Below are positions 17,540 through 29,638 of a stretch of DNA of 32,751 nt, in pieces. The notes under the pieces are model-generated. The model was not told the origin of the DNA. It saw nothing but the letters and a program-made list of their open reading frames with translations, and did no database searches. The translations under genes were made by a program, and so were the position numbers. The DNA comes from Actinomycetes bacterium (GTDB lineage Bacteria > Actinomycetota > Actinomycetes > Streptosporangiales > Streptosporangiaceae). The stretch's first letter is position 1, and every line of letters begins with the position of its first letter. The stretch is taken from NCBI GenBank assembly GCA_025964615.1, contig JAOPYM010000444.1, positions 1 through 32,751 on the forward strand, in the 5' to 3' direction.

Positions 17540-18722
17540 GGGAACCTCCCGAGTCCAGGAAACGGGCCAGGGGGAGGGTGGCGGCGCCGACGGTGACCGC
17601 GTCGGGGCCGAGCATGCCCAGCTCGATGGACGTCTGCGTGAACGGGTAGTGCAGGGCGTACTCGGCGGCGGCCTCGCAGGCGGCGGGCAGCAGCCGGGGC
17701 CCGATCATGAGCCCGGCCCAGCCGCCGATGATGATGCGCTCCGGGTTGAAGAGGTTGATCAGATCGGCGATGCCGGCGCCCAGGTACTCGGCGGTCTCGC
17801 TGAGCAGCGCGTCGGCCGCGGGGTCCCGCTCCGCGGCGCCGAGCAGCGCGGCCAGGCCCTCCTGTTCACTCAGTCCCGGCGGGGCGGCGTCCCAGCGTTC
17901 GAGCATGGCCTCAGCCCCGACGTACGCCTCAAGACAGCCTCGCGCACCGCATCGGCAGCGCCGCCCGCCGACCTGCAACGTGGTGTGACCCCACTCCCCG
18001 GCACTGCTCGCGGCACCTCGGTACGGGGTGCCGTCGGCTATCACGCAGGCGCCGACCCCGGAGCCGATCAGGGCGATCACCGCGTGCTTCGCGCCACGCC
18101 CGGCACCGAACCACATCTCGGCCTGGCCGAGCGTCTTGGCGCCGTTGTCGATGTGCAGCGGCAGCTCGGTGCCGGTGCGCAGTAGCCGGCCGAGCGGGAC
18201 CGACTCCCAGTCGATGGTCTGACCGTGTACGACGAGGTCGCCGCCCTGCTCGACGATTCCGGGCACGCCGACCCCGACGCCGAGTACCCGGTCCTGGTCG
18301 GCTCCCGTGTCGCGCAGTACCGCGGCCAGCCCGTCGAGGATCAGCTGCACGACATGGCCGACGTCGTGGCCGCTGTCGGACAGCGGGTGGTCGGTGGCCG
18401 CGAGTTCGGTCAGCGCCAGGTCGAACAGCGCGACCCGTACCCGGGTCTCGCCGACGTCCACCCCGACGAGGTAGCCGTGACCAGCCGCGATCTTGAGCAG
18501 GGTGCGCGGACGGCCACCGTCGGACTCGACGGCGCCGGCCTCCTCCACGAGGCCGTCCGCGACCAGTTCCCCGATCACGTTGCTGATCGAGCCGGCACTG
18601 AGGCCGGTGTCGCGCCCCAGTTCCTGCCTGCTCAGCGGACCCTCGAAATACAGGTGGCGCAGCAGTGCCGAACGATTCCCGCGCCGCAGGTCACGTACGG
18701 TCTGCCGGCGTCTATACGTCAT
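17535..18722 (-). CDS. ROK family transcriptional repressor
   Basis: N-terminal wHTH (LLRHLYFEGPLSRQELGRDTGLSAGSISNVIGELVADGLVEEAG) plus ROK sugar-kinase-like domain (GVDVGETRVRVALFD, GEWGHTTLQVGGRRCRCGARGCLEAYV). Confidence 0.95.
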   Translation of the reverse strand: MTYRRRQTVRDLRRGNRSALLRHLYFEGPLSRQELGRDTGLSAGSISNVIGELVADGLVEEAGAVESDGGRPRTLLKIAAGHGYLVGVDVGETRVRVALFDLALTELAATDHPLSDSGHDVGHVVQLILDGLAAVLRDTGADQDRVLGVGVGVPGIVEQGGDLVVHGQTIDWESVPLGRLLRTGTELPLHIDNGAKTLGQAEMWFGAGRGAKHAVIALIGSGVGACVIADGTPYRGAASSAGEWGHTTLQVGGRRCRCGARGCLEAYVGAEAMLERWDAAPPGLSEQEGLAALLGAAERDPAADALLSETAEYLGAGIADLINLFNPERIIIGGWAGLMIGPRLLPAACEAAAEYALHYPFTQTSIELGMLGPDAVTVGAATLPLARFLDSGGSP

Positions 18723-18764
18723 GCGGGCTCCCCTCCCCGCAGAGAATCTATCGGTCCGAAGGGC

Positions 18765-18809
18765 TTGACGCGAGCTTTTCTCAAGCGTTAAATCACGACT
18801 TGAAGAAAG
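18765..18809 (+). promoter_or_regulatory. Promoter TTGACG-N17-TTAAAT with imperfect inverted repeat flanking the -10 box
   Basis: -35 TTGACG 18765-18770, -10-like TTAAAT 18788-18793; arms cttttctcaag (18775-18785) / cttgaagaaag (18799-18809), 9/11 complementary. Confidence 0.5.
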
Positions 18810-18860
18810 TGACTTCGCTCACTACAAGATCGCCCACCCCACCCCAGAGAGGGACCCCCC

Positions 18861-20168
18861 ATGCAGACCTCCAGGGTAATCGCCGCAAGCGTGATGGCGG
18901 CCGTACTCACGGCCGGTGCCGCGGCCTGCGGCGGCGGTACCAGCACGAACAAGACCACCCCGAAGACCCTCACGTACTGGGCGAGCAACCAGGGCGCCAA
19001 CATCGAGGTCGACAAGGCGACCCTGACGCCGGAGCTGACGAAGTTCGAGCAGCAGACCGGCATCAAGGTCAAGCTGGAGGTCGTCCCCTGGTCGGACCTG
19101 CTCAACCGGATCCTGGCCGCCGCCACCTCCGGGCAGGGACCCGACGTGCTCAACATCGGCAACACCTGGTCGGCCTCGCTCCAGGCCACCGGCGCGCTGC
19201 TGCCGTTCGACGCCGCGACCTTCGCGAAGATCGGCGGGAAGGACCGCTTCGTGTCCGCCGCGCTCGCCTCCGCCGGTGCCGCGGGCAAGGACCCGGCCGC
19301 CGTCCCGCTCTACTCCCTGGCGTACGCCCTCTACTACAACAAGGCACAGTTCCAGGCCGCGGGCATCACCGCACCGCCGGCCACCTGGGACGAGCTGGTC
19401 GCCGACGGCAAGAAGCTCACCACGGGCGGCCACTTCGGGCTGGCGATGGAGGGCGCGAGCATCTCCGAGAACATCCACCAGGCCTTCGTCTTCGCCAAGC
19501 AGCACGGGGCGGACTTCTTCGACGCCGCGGGCAAGCCGCAGTTCGACTCGCCGCAGGCCGTCGCCGCGATCCAGCAGTACGTCGACTTCATGGCCAAGGA
19601 CAAGATCGCCGCGCCGGGCGACGCCGAGTACTCCGCCAACCAGTCGGTCACCGATTTCGCGACCGGCAAGGCCTCGATGCTGCTCTGGCAGGCGGCGGCC
19701 TCCAACCTGAAGGCGCACGGCATGGCCGCCGACGCCTACGGGGTGGCCCCGATCCCGTTCCAGACGGCCTCCGCGTCCGGCCCCACGGCCGTGAACTCCA
19801 TGGTCGCCGGCATCAACCTGGCCGTCTTCAAGAACACTGGCAACCTCGACGGTGCCCTGAAATTCGTGAAGTTCATGACCAGTACCGGCGAGCAGAAGAT
19901 CCTCAACATCGCCTACAGTTCGCTGCCGTCCGTCACGGACGCGCAGAGCGACCCGGCCTTCTCCACCCCGGACCTGAAGACGCTCTCCCAGGTGCTCGCC
20001 ACCAGCGCGGCCCCGCTGCCGCAGGTGGCCAACGAGAGCCAGTTCGAGACCCTGGTGGGTACGGCGATGAAGGGGCTGCTCGCCGATGCCGCGGCGGGAC
20101 GTCCGGTGACCACGGCCACCGTCAAGGCGGCTCTCACCAAGGCTCAGCAGCAGATGCCGACCTCCTGA
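18861..20168 (+). CDS. Extracellular sugar-binding lipoprotein of an ABC transporter
   Basis: Signal plus lipobox MQTSRVIAASVMAAVLTAGAAACGGG; family 1 solute-binding protein features. Confidence 0.92.
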   Translation: MQTSRVIAASVMAAVLTAGAAACGGGTSTNKTTPKTLTYWASNQGANIEVDKATLTPELTKFEQQTGIKVKLEVVPWSDLLNRILAAATSGQGPDVLNIGNTWSASLQATGALLPFDAATFAKIGGKDRFVSAALASAGAAGKDPAAVPLYSLAYALYYNKAQFQAAGITAPPATWDELVADGKKLTTGGHFGLAMEGASISENIHQAFVFAKQHGADFFDAAGKPQFDSPQAVAAIQQYVDFMAKDKIAAPGDAEYSANQSVTDFATGKASMLLWQAAASNLKAHGMAADAYGVAPIPFQTASASGPTAVNSMVAGINLAVFKNTGNLDGALKFVKFMTSTGEQKILNIAYSSLPSVTDAQSDPAFSTPDLKTLSQVLATSAAPLPQVANESQFETLVGTAMKGLLADAAAGRPVTTATVKAALTKAQQQMPTS

Positions 20169-20169
20169 C

Positions 20170-21076
20170 GTGAAGGCTCGACTGCGCAGGGTCGGCCTGC
20201 CGTACCTGCTCCTGCTCCCGGCGCTCGCACTCGAGTTGCTGATCCACCTGGTGCCGATGCTCGTCGGCATCGCGATGAGCTTCAAGCAGCTGACCCAGTT
20301 CTTCATCAGGAACTGGTCCGGCGCACCGTGGGCCGGCCTCGGCAACTACCGCACAGCGGTGGACTTCCATGCCGCGGTCGGCCAGGCGCTGCTGAACTCG
20401 TTCCTGGTCACCTGCTCGTTCACCCTGCTCGTGGTCGGCCTGTCCTGGCTGCTCGGGACCGCTGCGGCGATCCTCATGCAGGACGCCTTCCGCGGGCGGG
20501 GGGTGCTCCGCACGCTCTTCCTGGTCCCGTACGCGCTGCCGGTCTACGCGGCTGTCATCACCTGGTCGTTCATGTTCCAGCACGACACGGGCCTGGTGAA
20601 CCACATGCTGCACGACCAGTTGCACCTCACCTCGGGCAAACCGTTCTGGCTGATCGGCGGCAACAGCTTCTACGCGCTCGTCACGGTGGCGGTGTGGCGG
20701 TCCTGGCCGTTCGCCTTCCTGTGCCTGACGGCCGGGCTGCAGAACATCCCCCGTGATCTGTACGAGGCGGCGGCCCTGGACGGTGCCGGGGTCTGGCAGC
20801 AGATCCGCAGGATCACCCTGCCGTCGCTGCGCCCGGTCAACCAGGTCCTTGTCCTGGTCCTCTTCCTGTGGACCTTCAACGACTTCAACACGCCGTACGT
20901 GCTGTTCGGCCGATCCGCTCCGGAGGCAGCGGACCTGATCTCCATCCACATCTACCAGGCGTCGTTCGTCACCTGGAACTTCGGCTCGGGCTCGGCGATG
21001 TCGGTGCTCCTGCTGCTCTTCCTGCTCGTGGTGACAGCCGCCTATCTGTTCGTCACCTCCCGCAGGAGGGGGGCCC

Positions 21077-21084
<8 letters not shown>
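20170..21084 (+). CDS. Carbohydrate ABC transporter permease (MalF-like)
   Basis: Six TM segments; EAAALDGAGVWQQIRRITLPSLRP EAA loop. Confidence 0.93.
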
Positions 21085-23289
<2,205 letters not shown>

Positions 23290-23355
23290 GGACGAAAGGC
23301 GACACGCCGGGCGTACGGGCGGTGGGGTGGGCGGTTCGGCTGCCAGCATGAGGGC

Positions 23356-24768
23356 GTGAGCGAAGCGACGAGGCCGAAGGCCGCCCAGGTTCCCAGGCCC
23401 AGGACCAAGGCGCTGCCGAAGAAGGCGCCGATCAAGGGGATGGACGGGGGCCGCCCGCTGGCCGTGAAGGGGCTGGTGGCGGCCGCCTGGAGCGCCGGGA
23501 TCGGGCTGGCCGTACTCACCACCATCACGCTGATCGGCTGGATCGCCGCGCCGAGGACCGCGCTCGGCCCTGGGCTGCCCGGGGTGTTCCGTACCGCGGT
23601 CAACTTCTGGCTGGTGGCGCACCACGCCGGGTTCTCCCTGGAACACGGCAGGGTCGGCCTGCTGCCGCTCGGCCTGGCCGTACTGCCCGGAATGCTGCTG
23701 CACCGCAGCGGCGGCTGGCTGATGCGGGCCGTCGAGGTCCCGGACCGGGCCCGGATCGGCGTACTGCACGTCGCGCTCGCGCTGGCCGTGCCGTACTCCC
23801 TGCTGGCCGGGCTGCTGTCCCTGGCCGTGCGCTCCGGGGTGGTCAAGCCGTCGGCCTGGCAGGCGGTCGTCATCTGTTTCGTGCTCGCGTTCCTCGCCGG
23901 CGGCCTCGGCGCGTCCAGGGCGCTGGTCGCCGCGAGCGGCAAGCGGGTCAGGTCCGGCCTCGGCGCGCTGCTCAGGCTGCTGCCGGAGCGGCCGCGCTCC
24001 GTCGTCATCGGCGTCATCGCCGCCATCGCCGTGCTGGTCGCGTTCGGCGCGGTCCTGGTGGGGGCCTCGCTGGCCGTGCACCTGTCGCAGGCCAACGCGC
24101 TCTTCGACGCGCTGGCCCCCGGGATCGTCGGCGGGCTGCTGCTGCTCCTGGTGGAGCTGGTGTTCCTGCCCAACGCGGTGATCTGGGGCGTGGCGTACGC
24201 GGTGGGGGCGGGGTTCTCGGTGGGCACGGGTACGAGCGTCTCGCCGACCGGGGTGTTCCTGGGCAACATCCCCTCGTTCCCGCTGCTCGCGGCGCTGCCC
24301 GAACCGGGACCGGCCCCGGCGCTGTCACTCTTCGCGCTGGCCGCGCCGTTCGTGGCGGGTGCCGTCGGCGGGACGCTCACGATCCGCGCGATGCCCAGCC
24401 CGGTGTACGAGGCCGCGCCGCTGTGGGGTTTCGTCGGCGGGGCGCTGACCGGGATCGTCACGACCGGGCTCACGGCGCTGGCGGGCGGGCCGCTGGGCGG
24501 CGGGCGGATGGCCACGATGGGCCCGTCCCCCTGGCAGGTGGGGCTGATGGCCGCCCTGGAGGTGGGGATCTCCGCGGCGATCGCGGCGTGGGTCGCCAAC
24601 TGGTTGATGCTGCGCCGGGCCGGGCGTCCGGAGCCCATCGCTGAGGTGGTCGAGGAGCCGGTGGCGGTGCCTGCGCCGCCGGTACGGCCCGTACCGGCGC
24701 CCTCATCGGTGGAGTTCGAGGACGCCGAGCCGGTCCTCCGCGCCCGCCGTGATCAGAAGTTGAACTGA
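23356..24768 (+). CDS. perM: DUF6350/PerM-like cell division-associated membrane protein
   Basis: Polytopic membrane protein immediately upstream of purN-purH, matching the actinobacterial perM-purN-purH order. Confidence 0.75.
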   Translation: MSEATRPKAAQVPRPRTKALPKKAPIKGMDGGRPLAVKGLVAAAWSAGIGLAVLTTITLIGWIAAPRTALGPGLPGVFRTAVNFWLVAHHAGFSLEHGRVGLLPLGLAVLPGMLLHRSGGWLMRAVEVPDRARIGVLHVALALAVPYSLLAGLLSLAVRSGVVKPSAWQAVVICFVLAFLAGGLGASRALVAASGKRVRSGLGALLRLLPERPRSVVIGVIAAIAVLVAFGAVLVGASLAVHLSQANALFDALAPGIVGGLLLLLVELVFLPNAVIWGVAYAVGAGFSVGTGTSVSPTGVFLGNIPSFPLLAALPEPGPAPALSLFALAAPFVAGAVGGTLTIRAMPSPVYEAAPLWGFVGGALTGIVTTGLTALAGGPLGGGRMATMGPSPWQVGLMAALEVGISAAIAAWVANWLMLRRAGRPEPIAEVVEEPVAVPAPPVRPVPAPSSVEFEDAEPVLRARRDQKLN

Positions 24769-25214
24769 CTGCCCTTGTAGGTGCCCGGCGGGAGGTGCAG
24801 CTTCTTCTCGATCCGGTGGGCGAACTGGTCGCTGCACTGCTGCTGCTCGGCGATGGTGTTGGCGGCGGCCTTGCATTGGGTGAACTGCTGCAGCTCGTTC
24901 CAGAACACCACTCCGACCACCATGACCAGGACCGACACGACGAGCCCGATGGCGCCCGTCACCACTCCGGGCATCGCGCCCGGGGCGGGGATACCGGCCC
25001 GTTTCGCGGCCCGGCGGGTTCTGAAACCGATGATCACGGCGGCGAGGCCGGTGAAGATCCCGATCCAGGGGACGAAGATGGTCAGCGGCAGGGAGATGGA
25101 CCCGAGCAGCATCGCCCATCGGCCCGACCGGGCGATCTGAGCTGGGTCCTGTACGGGCGGGACCGTACTCGGGCCGGTCTCACTCAACGTCGCCTCCACT
25201 TTCAGGGGTGTCAC
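24753..25214 (-). CDS. DUF4190-like small membrane protein
   Basis: WAMLLGSISLPLTIFVPWIGIFTGLAAVIIGFRTRR and a second TM segment; overlaps the convergent perM-like 3' end by 16 bp. Confidence 0.75.
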   Translation of the reverse strand: MTPLKVEATLSETGPSTVPPVQDPAQIARSGRWAMLLGSISLPLTIFVPWIGIFTGLAAVIIGFRTRRAAKRAGIPAPGAMPGVVTGAIGLVVSVLVMVVGVVFWNELQQFTQCKAAANTIAEQQQCSDQFAHRIEKKLHLPPGTYKGSQFNF

Positions 25215-25279
25215 GTCTCACGTCGGGGCGTCCGGGAAGGGCCGATAGGCTCTTCACGTCGTCCATCAGGGGAGCTAAG

Positions 25280-25888
25280 GTGTCCGCCCGGCTTGTCGTA
25301 CTCGTCTCCGGCGCGGGGACCAACCTACAGGCGCTGCTCGACGCGTGCGCGGACCCAGCCTACGGGGCGAAGGTCGTTGCTGTGGGCGCGGACCGGCCCG
25401 CGATCGAGGGCCTGGCGCGTGCCCGCAGGGCCGGGCTCCCGACGTTCGTGGCCCAGGTCACAGACCATCCCGAACGGTCCGGGTGGGACGCCGCGCTGAC
25501 CGAGGCCGTCGCCGAACACGAACCGGACCTTGTCGTCTTGGCCGGTTTCATGAAGATCCTCGGCGCGCGCTTCCTGGATCGCTTCGGTGACCGTACGGTC
25601 AATACGCACCCTGCGCTGCTGCCCGCCTTCCCCGGCGCCCACGCGGTACGGGAAGCACTGGCGTACGGCGTCCGGGTGACCGGCTGCACCGTGCACTTCG
25701 TCGACGGCGGGGTGGACACCGGGCCGGTCATCGCCCAGCGGGCGGTGCCCGTGCTCGATGGAGACGATGAAGAGACTCTCCACATGCGGATCAAGGAAGT
25801 CGAGAATCCGCTGTTCGTGGAGACCGTGGGCCGGCTGGCCCGTGAGGGATGGACCTTGTCCGACCGAAGAGTGAGGATCGGCCGTTGA
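25280..25888 (+). CDS. purN: Phosphoribosylglycinamide formyltransferase
   Basis: [78 protein letters not shown]. Confidence 0.97.
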   Translation: MSARLVVLVSGAGTNLQALLDACADPAYGAKVVAVGADRPAIEGLARARRAGLPTFVAQVTDHPERSGWDAALTEAVAEHEPDLVVLAGFMKILGARFLDRFGDRTVNTHPALLPAFPGAHAVREALAYGVRVTGCTVHFVDGGVDTGPVIAQRAVPVLDGDDEETLHMRIKEVENPLFVETVGRLAREGWTLSDRRVRIGR

Positions 25889-25893
25889 CTCGC

Positions 25894-27444
25894 ATGGTTA
25901 TCAAGCGTGCACTGATCAGCGTTTATGACAAGACCGGGCTGGAGGAGCTGGCGCGGGGCCTGCATGCGGCCGGGGTGGAGATCGTTTCCACCGGGACCAC
26001 CGCGGCGAAGATCGCCGAGGCCGGGATACCGGTCATGCGGGTGGAGAAGCTCACCGGCTTCCCCGAGTGCCTGGACGGCCGGGTGAAGACCCTGCACCCC
26101 AAGGTCCACGCCGGTCTGCTGGCCGACCGCCGGCTGCCCGACCACGTTCAGCAGCTCGAGGACCTGCATGTCGAGCCCTTCGACCTGGCGGTCGTGAACC
26201 TCTACCCGTTCCAGGCCACCGTCGCCTCCGGCGCCGGTCCCGACGAGTGCGTCGAGCAGATCGACATCGGCGGCCCGGCGATGATCCGGGCAGCCGCCAA
26301 GAACCACCAGTCGGTGGCCGTCGTGGTCTCGCCGGCCGCGTACGGCGCTGTGCTGCAGGCGGTCGCGGAGGGCGGGTTCACTCTGGAGGCCAGGCAGCGC
26401 CTCGCCGGGTCGGCCTACGCGCACACCGCCGCGTACGACGTGGCGGTCGCGTCCTGGTTCTCCAGCGTGTACGCGCCGGACGACCTCGGTGCGGAGTCGG
26501 GCTGGCCGAGGTTCATCGGCTCGGTCCGTACCCGCAAGTCCGTGTTGCGGTACGGCGAGAACCCGCACCAGAAGGCCGCGCTGTACACCAACGGGGCCGG
26601 GGGCCTCGCCGAGGCCGAGCAGCTCGGCGGCAAGGAGATGTCGTACAACAACTACGTCGACGCCGACGCCGCGCACCGCTCGGCTTACGACTTCGACGAG
26701 CCGTGCGTGGCGATCATCAAGCACGCCAACCCGTGTGGCATCGCGATCGGCTCCGACATCGCCGAGGCGCACCGCAGGGCGCACGAGTGCGATCCCGTGT
26801 CCGCGTACGGCGGCGTGATCGCCACCAACCGGCCGGTGTCGGCGGAGCTGGCACGGCAGCTCGACGGCATCTTCACCGAGGTCATCGTGGCCCCCGCCTT
26901 CGAGGCCGTGGCGCTGGAGATCCTCTCGGCGAAGAAGAACCTGCGGCTCCTGGTCTGCGACCCGCTGGAGCGGGTACCCCGATCGGACCTGCGGGCGATC
27001 AGCGGCGGCCTGCTGCTGCAGAGCGCCGACCTGATCTCCGACACGGGCGACGACCCCTCCTGGTGGACGCTGCAGACGGGCGAGGCGGCCTCTCCCGAGG
27101 TCCTGGCCGACCTCGAGTTCGCCTGGCGGGCCTGCCGGAGTGTGAAGTCCAACGCGATCCTGCTGGCCTCCGGCGGCGCCACGGTCGGTGTCGGCATGGG
27201 CCAGGTCAACCGGGTCGACTCGGCCCGCCTCGCGGTCGCCCGGGCCGGTGACCGCGCCGCAGGCTCGGTGGGCGCCTCGGATGCGTTCTTCCCGTTCGCC
27301 GACGGCCTGGAGATCCTGGCCGAGGCCGGCGTCCGCGCCATCGTCGAACCAGGCGGCTCCATCCGCGACGACACCGTCATCGCCGCCGCCGCCGCAGCCG
27401 GCATCACCCTCTACTTCACCGGCACCCGCCACTTCTTCCACTGA
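25894..27444 (+). CDS. purH: Bifunctional AICAR transformylase/IMP cyclohydrolase
   Basis: [22 protein letters not shown]...[16 protein letters not shown]...[11 protein letters not shown]...[13 protein letters not shown]...GTRHFFH. A TTG at 25885 overlapping the purN stop is an alternative start. Confidence 0.97.
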   Translation: MVIKRALISVYDKTGLEELARGLHAAGVEIVSTGTTAAKIAEAGIPVMRVEKLTGFPECLDGRVKTLHPKVHAGLLADRRLPDHVQQLEDLHVEPFDLAVVNLYPFQATVASGAGPDECVEQIDIGGPAMIRAAAKNHQSVAVVVSPAAYGAVLQAVAEGGFTLEARQRLAGSAYAHTAAYDVAVASWFSSVYAPDDLGAESGWPRFIGSVRTRKSVLRYGENPHQKAALYTNGAGGLAEAEQLGGKEMSYNNYVDADAAHRSAYDFDEPCVAIIKHANPCGIAIGSDIAEAHRRAHECDPVSAYGGVIATNRPVSAELARQLDGIFTEVIVAPAFEAVALEILSAKKNLRLLVCDPLERVPRSDLRAISGGLLLQSADLISDTGDDPSWWTLQTGEAASPEVLADLEFAWRACRSVKSNAILLASGGATVGVGMGQVNRVDSARLAVARAGDRAAGSVGASDAFFPFADGLEILAEAGVRAIVEPGGSIRDDTVIAAAAAAGITLYFTGTRHFFH

Positions 27445-27446
27445 CC

Positions 27447-27510
27447 CGTTGACTCGTGGCGTTTCCCGCACCGGGAAGGCAGAAGGTGCGGGAAACGCCA
27501 CGAGTCAACG
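27447..27510. repeat. Palindromic repeat family 1, copy 2 (26-bp perfect arms)
   Basis: cgttgactcgtggcgtttcccgcacc (27447-27472) / ggtgcgggaaacgccacgagtcaacg (27485-27510). Confidence 0.9.
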
Positions 27511-27601
27511 AGTGGGCTTTACCTTTCGGGGACGGTTCGGTGGGGGAGTGCGGGTAGTCTCGTGGTCGATTCGTGACCATGAGTAGCCTTGCGGAGGTGC
27601 G

Positions 27602-27787
27602 GTGGACATCCTGGTGAACCTGGCCGGGCAGAGCATGGCGCTGCTGGCGGACATCCGCCCGGGGGTGGGACTCGTCGCGGGCGTCCTCGCCGCCGTACTC
27701 GCCGCACATGGTGGCTGGCACCTCACCGACCGGGTTCTCGCCTGGCGCGGGCGGGGCGGCGAGGGCCTGCAGCACGGCGAAGAGTAG
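27602..27787 (+). CDS. Small 61-aa protein, one hydrophobic segment, unknown function
   Basis: GTG start with ggagg SD at 27593-27597 and TAGTCT -10-like box at 27555-27560. Confidence 0.5.
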   Translation: MDILVNLAGQSMALLADIRPGVGLVAGVLAAVLAAHGGWHLTDRVLAWRGRGGEGLQHGEE

Positions 27788-27854
27788 CCGCCTCCGACCT
27801 CGGAGTGCAGATCACGGACGCGGTGTGTTCGCGGCAGCTGGCAGGATTGAGTTC

Positions 27855-28697
27855 ATGACGGCACAGATTCTGGATGGCAAAGCGACCGCTGAGGCGATTC
27901 GCGCGGACCTCAAGTCGCGGGTGGCGGCGCTGCGCGACAGGGGCATCACGGTCGGGCTCGGCACCGTACTGGTCGGCGACGACCCGGGCAGTCGTTCCTA
28001 CGTCGCCCTGAAGCACCGGGACTGCGCCGAGGTCGGCATCCGCAGCATCCGGCGTGACCTGCCCGCCGACGCCACCCAGGAGGATGTCGAGCGGGCCGTC
28101 GCCGAGCTCAACGCCGATCCCGCCTGCACCGGCTACATCGTGCAACTGCCGCTGCCCAAGGGCCTGGACGAGCAGCGCGTGCTCGAGCTCATCGACCCGG
28201 CCAAGGACGCCGACGGGCTGCACCCCATCAACCTGGGACGGCTCGTCCTGATGCAGGAGGGGCCGCTGCCGTGTACCCCGAAGGGCATCGTCGCACTGCT
28301 CCGCCGCCATGACGTACCGCTGAACGGCGCGGAGGTCACGGTGATCGGCCGAGGGATCACCGTGGGCAGGCCGCTCGGCCTGCTGCTGACCCGGCGCAGC
28401 GAGAACGCCACCGTCACCCTCTGTCACACGGGCACAAGGGACTTCGCCGCGCACGTGCGCAACGCCGACATCGTGGTGGCGGCCGCCGGGGTGCCCGGCC
28501 TGATCACCGCCGACATGGTCAAGCCCGGTGCCGCCGTACTCGATGTGGGGGTCTCGCGGGTCGACGGGAAGCTCGCCGGGGACGTGACCATGGACGTGTA
28601 CGACGTCGCCGGCTGGGTGGCCCCGAATCCGGGCGGCGTCGGCCCGATGACGCGGGCCATGCTCCTCACCAACGTCGTGGAGGCGGCCGAGGGGTGA
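27855..28697 (+). CDS. folD: Methylenetetrahydrofolate dehydrogenase/cyclohydrolase
   Basis: [88 protein letters not shown]. Confidence 0.97.
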   Translation: MTAQILDGKATAEAIRADLKSRVAALRDRGITVGLGTVLVGDDPGSRSYVALKHRDCAEVGIRSIRRDLPADATQEDVERAVAELNADPACTGYIVQLPLPKGLDEQRVLELIDPAKDADGLHPINLGRLVLMQEGPLPCTPKGIVALLRRHDVPLNGAEVTVIGRGITVGRPLGLLLTRRSENATVTLCHTGTRDFAAHVRNADIVVAAAGVPGLITADMVKPGAAVLDVGVSRVDGKLAGDVTMDVYDVAGWVAPNPGGVGPMTRAMLLTNVVEAAEG

Positions 28698-28735
28698 TGG
28701 TGCGGCGGGTCTCGGGGAATCCGCCGCACCATCAC
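28694..28735. terminator. 15-bp perfect-stem hairpin between convergent folD and the FHA gene
   Basis: gtgatggtgcggcgg (28694-28708) / ccgccgcaccatcac (28721-28735); the folD stop (28695-28697) lies inside the stem. Confidence 0.75.
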
Positions 28736-28746
28736 ATTCCCACGCC

Positions 28747-29466
28747 CTAGCTCGCCCTTCGCCGGACCGCCGTACCGGGCGGTGCGGCCCTGGCCGCCGC
28801 AGGCACCGCGCCCGTGCGGATCGGGGTCCGCATCTCCCCGGACGGCCTCCCGTCCGCCGGTGGCCGGGCCTGCTGGGGTACGTGGACCGGCGGCAGCGGC
28901 CGGACCAGTCCCATGGCGATCACCTCGTTGGCCAGCCGGGTACGCCGGTTGACCCCCTCGGGGATCCGGAACTTCTGGTAGAGCCGCAGTAGGTGCTGCT
29001 TGACCGCGGCCTCGGTGACGACCAGGTCGGTCGCTATGTCGCGCGCCGTCGCGGGTGCGACGAACGCCTCGTCGGACAGGGCTGGACGGCAGAGCGAGGT
29101 CAGTACGTCGACCTCGCGGCGGGTGAGTTCGGGAGCCACGGCACGCCGCAACTCTGTGTCCGGATCGACCTCCTCACGGGGGATTCCCCCCAGCCGGCAG
29201 CGCGCGGCACCGAAGCTGATGACGTCGCCGTCCTCAAGCACCCGCCGGGCGATCGGACGCCCGTTGACCCGCGTGCCGTTGCGTGACAGACCCATGTCCA
29301 CCACGTACACGTACGGGCCTCGCCGAATGATCTCGGCGTGCAACCGGGACACGCTCGGGTCATCGAGGCGGACATCGACGCCCCTGCCTCGCCCGATCGT
29401 CGTGACATCGGGGCGCAGCGGCATGACCATGCCGCTGTCCTCGATCCGTATGAACGGCCCCTCCAC
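28747..29466 (-). CDS. FHA domain protein with C-terminal helix-turn-helix-like region
   Basis: TTIGRGRGVDVRLDDPSVSRLHAEIIRRGPYVYVVDMGLSRNGTRVNG FHA motif; LTRREVDVLTSLCRP...TARDIATDLVVTEAAVKQHLLRLYQKFRI. Confidence 0.88.
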   Translation of the reverse strand: MEGPFIRIEDSGMVMPLRPDVTTIGRGRGVDVRLDDPSVSRLHAEIIRRGPYVYVVDMGLSRNGTRVNGRPIARRVLEDGDVISFGAARCRLGGIPREEVDPDTELRRAVAPELTRREVDVLTSLCRPALSDEAFVAPATARDIATDLVVTEAAVKQHLLRLYQKFRIPEGVNRRTRLANEVIAMGLVRPLPPVHVPQQARPPADGRPSGEMRTPIRTGAVPAAARAAPPGTAVRRRAS

Positions 29467-29638
29467 GGCAGTTCCTCCCAGCTAGTAAGCGACCCCTGTC
29501 TGCACGGTTACCCGGCAGCGCGGGGGTCACCCCACCTACTGGCGGGTAGGACCGTGCGCACTGGGGATTCGGCATCTCGGCGAGGCCGGATTAGACTGTG
29601 TCGGCTGGGGTCGAGTCGTCGTCGGAAGGGGCCGCGCC

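Noticed and set aside
25360-27501. 713-aa minus-strand ORF antisense to purN/purH
   Set aside because: Shadow ORF; its N-terminus simply translates the palindromic repeat (MAFPAPSAFPVRETPRVNG), as does the ORF at 10561-11406.
27511-27601. Possible riboswitch before the 61-aa ORF/folD
   Set aside because: Only small inverted repeats (tggtc...gacca); no recognisable riboswitch core.
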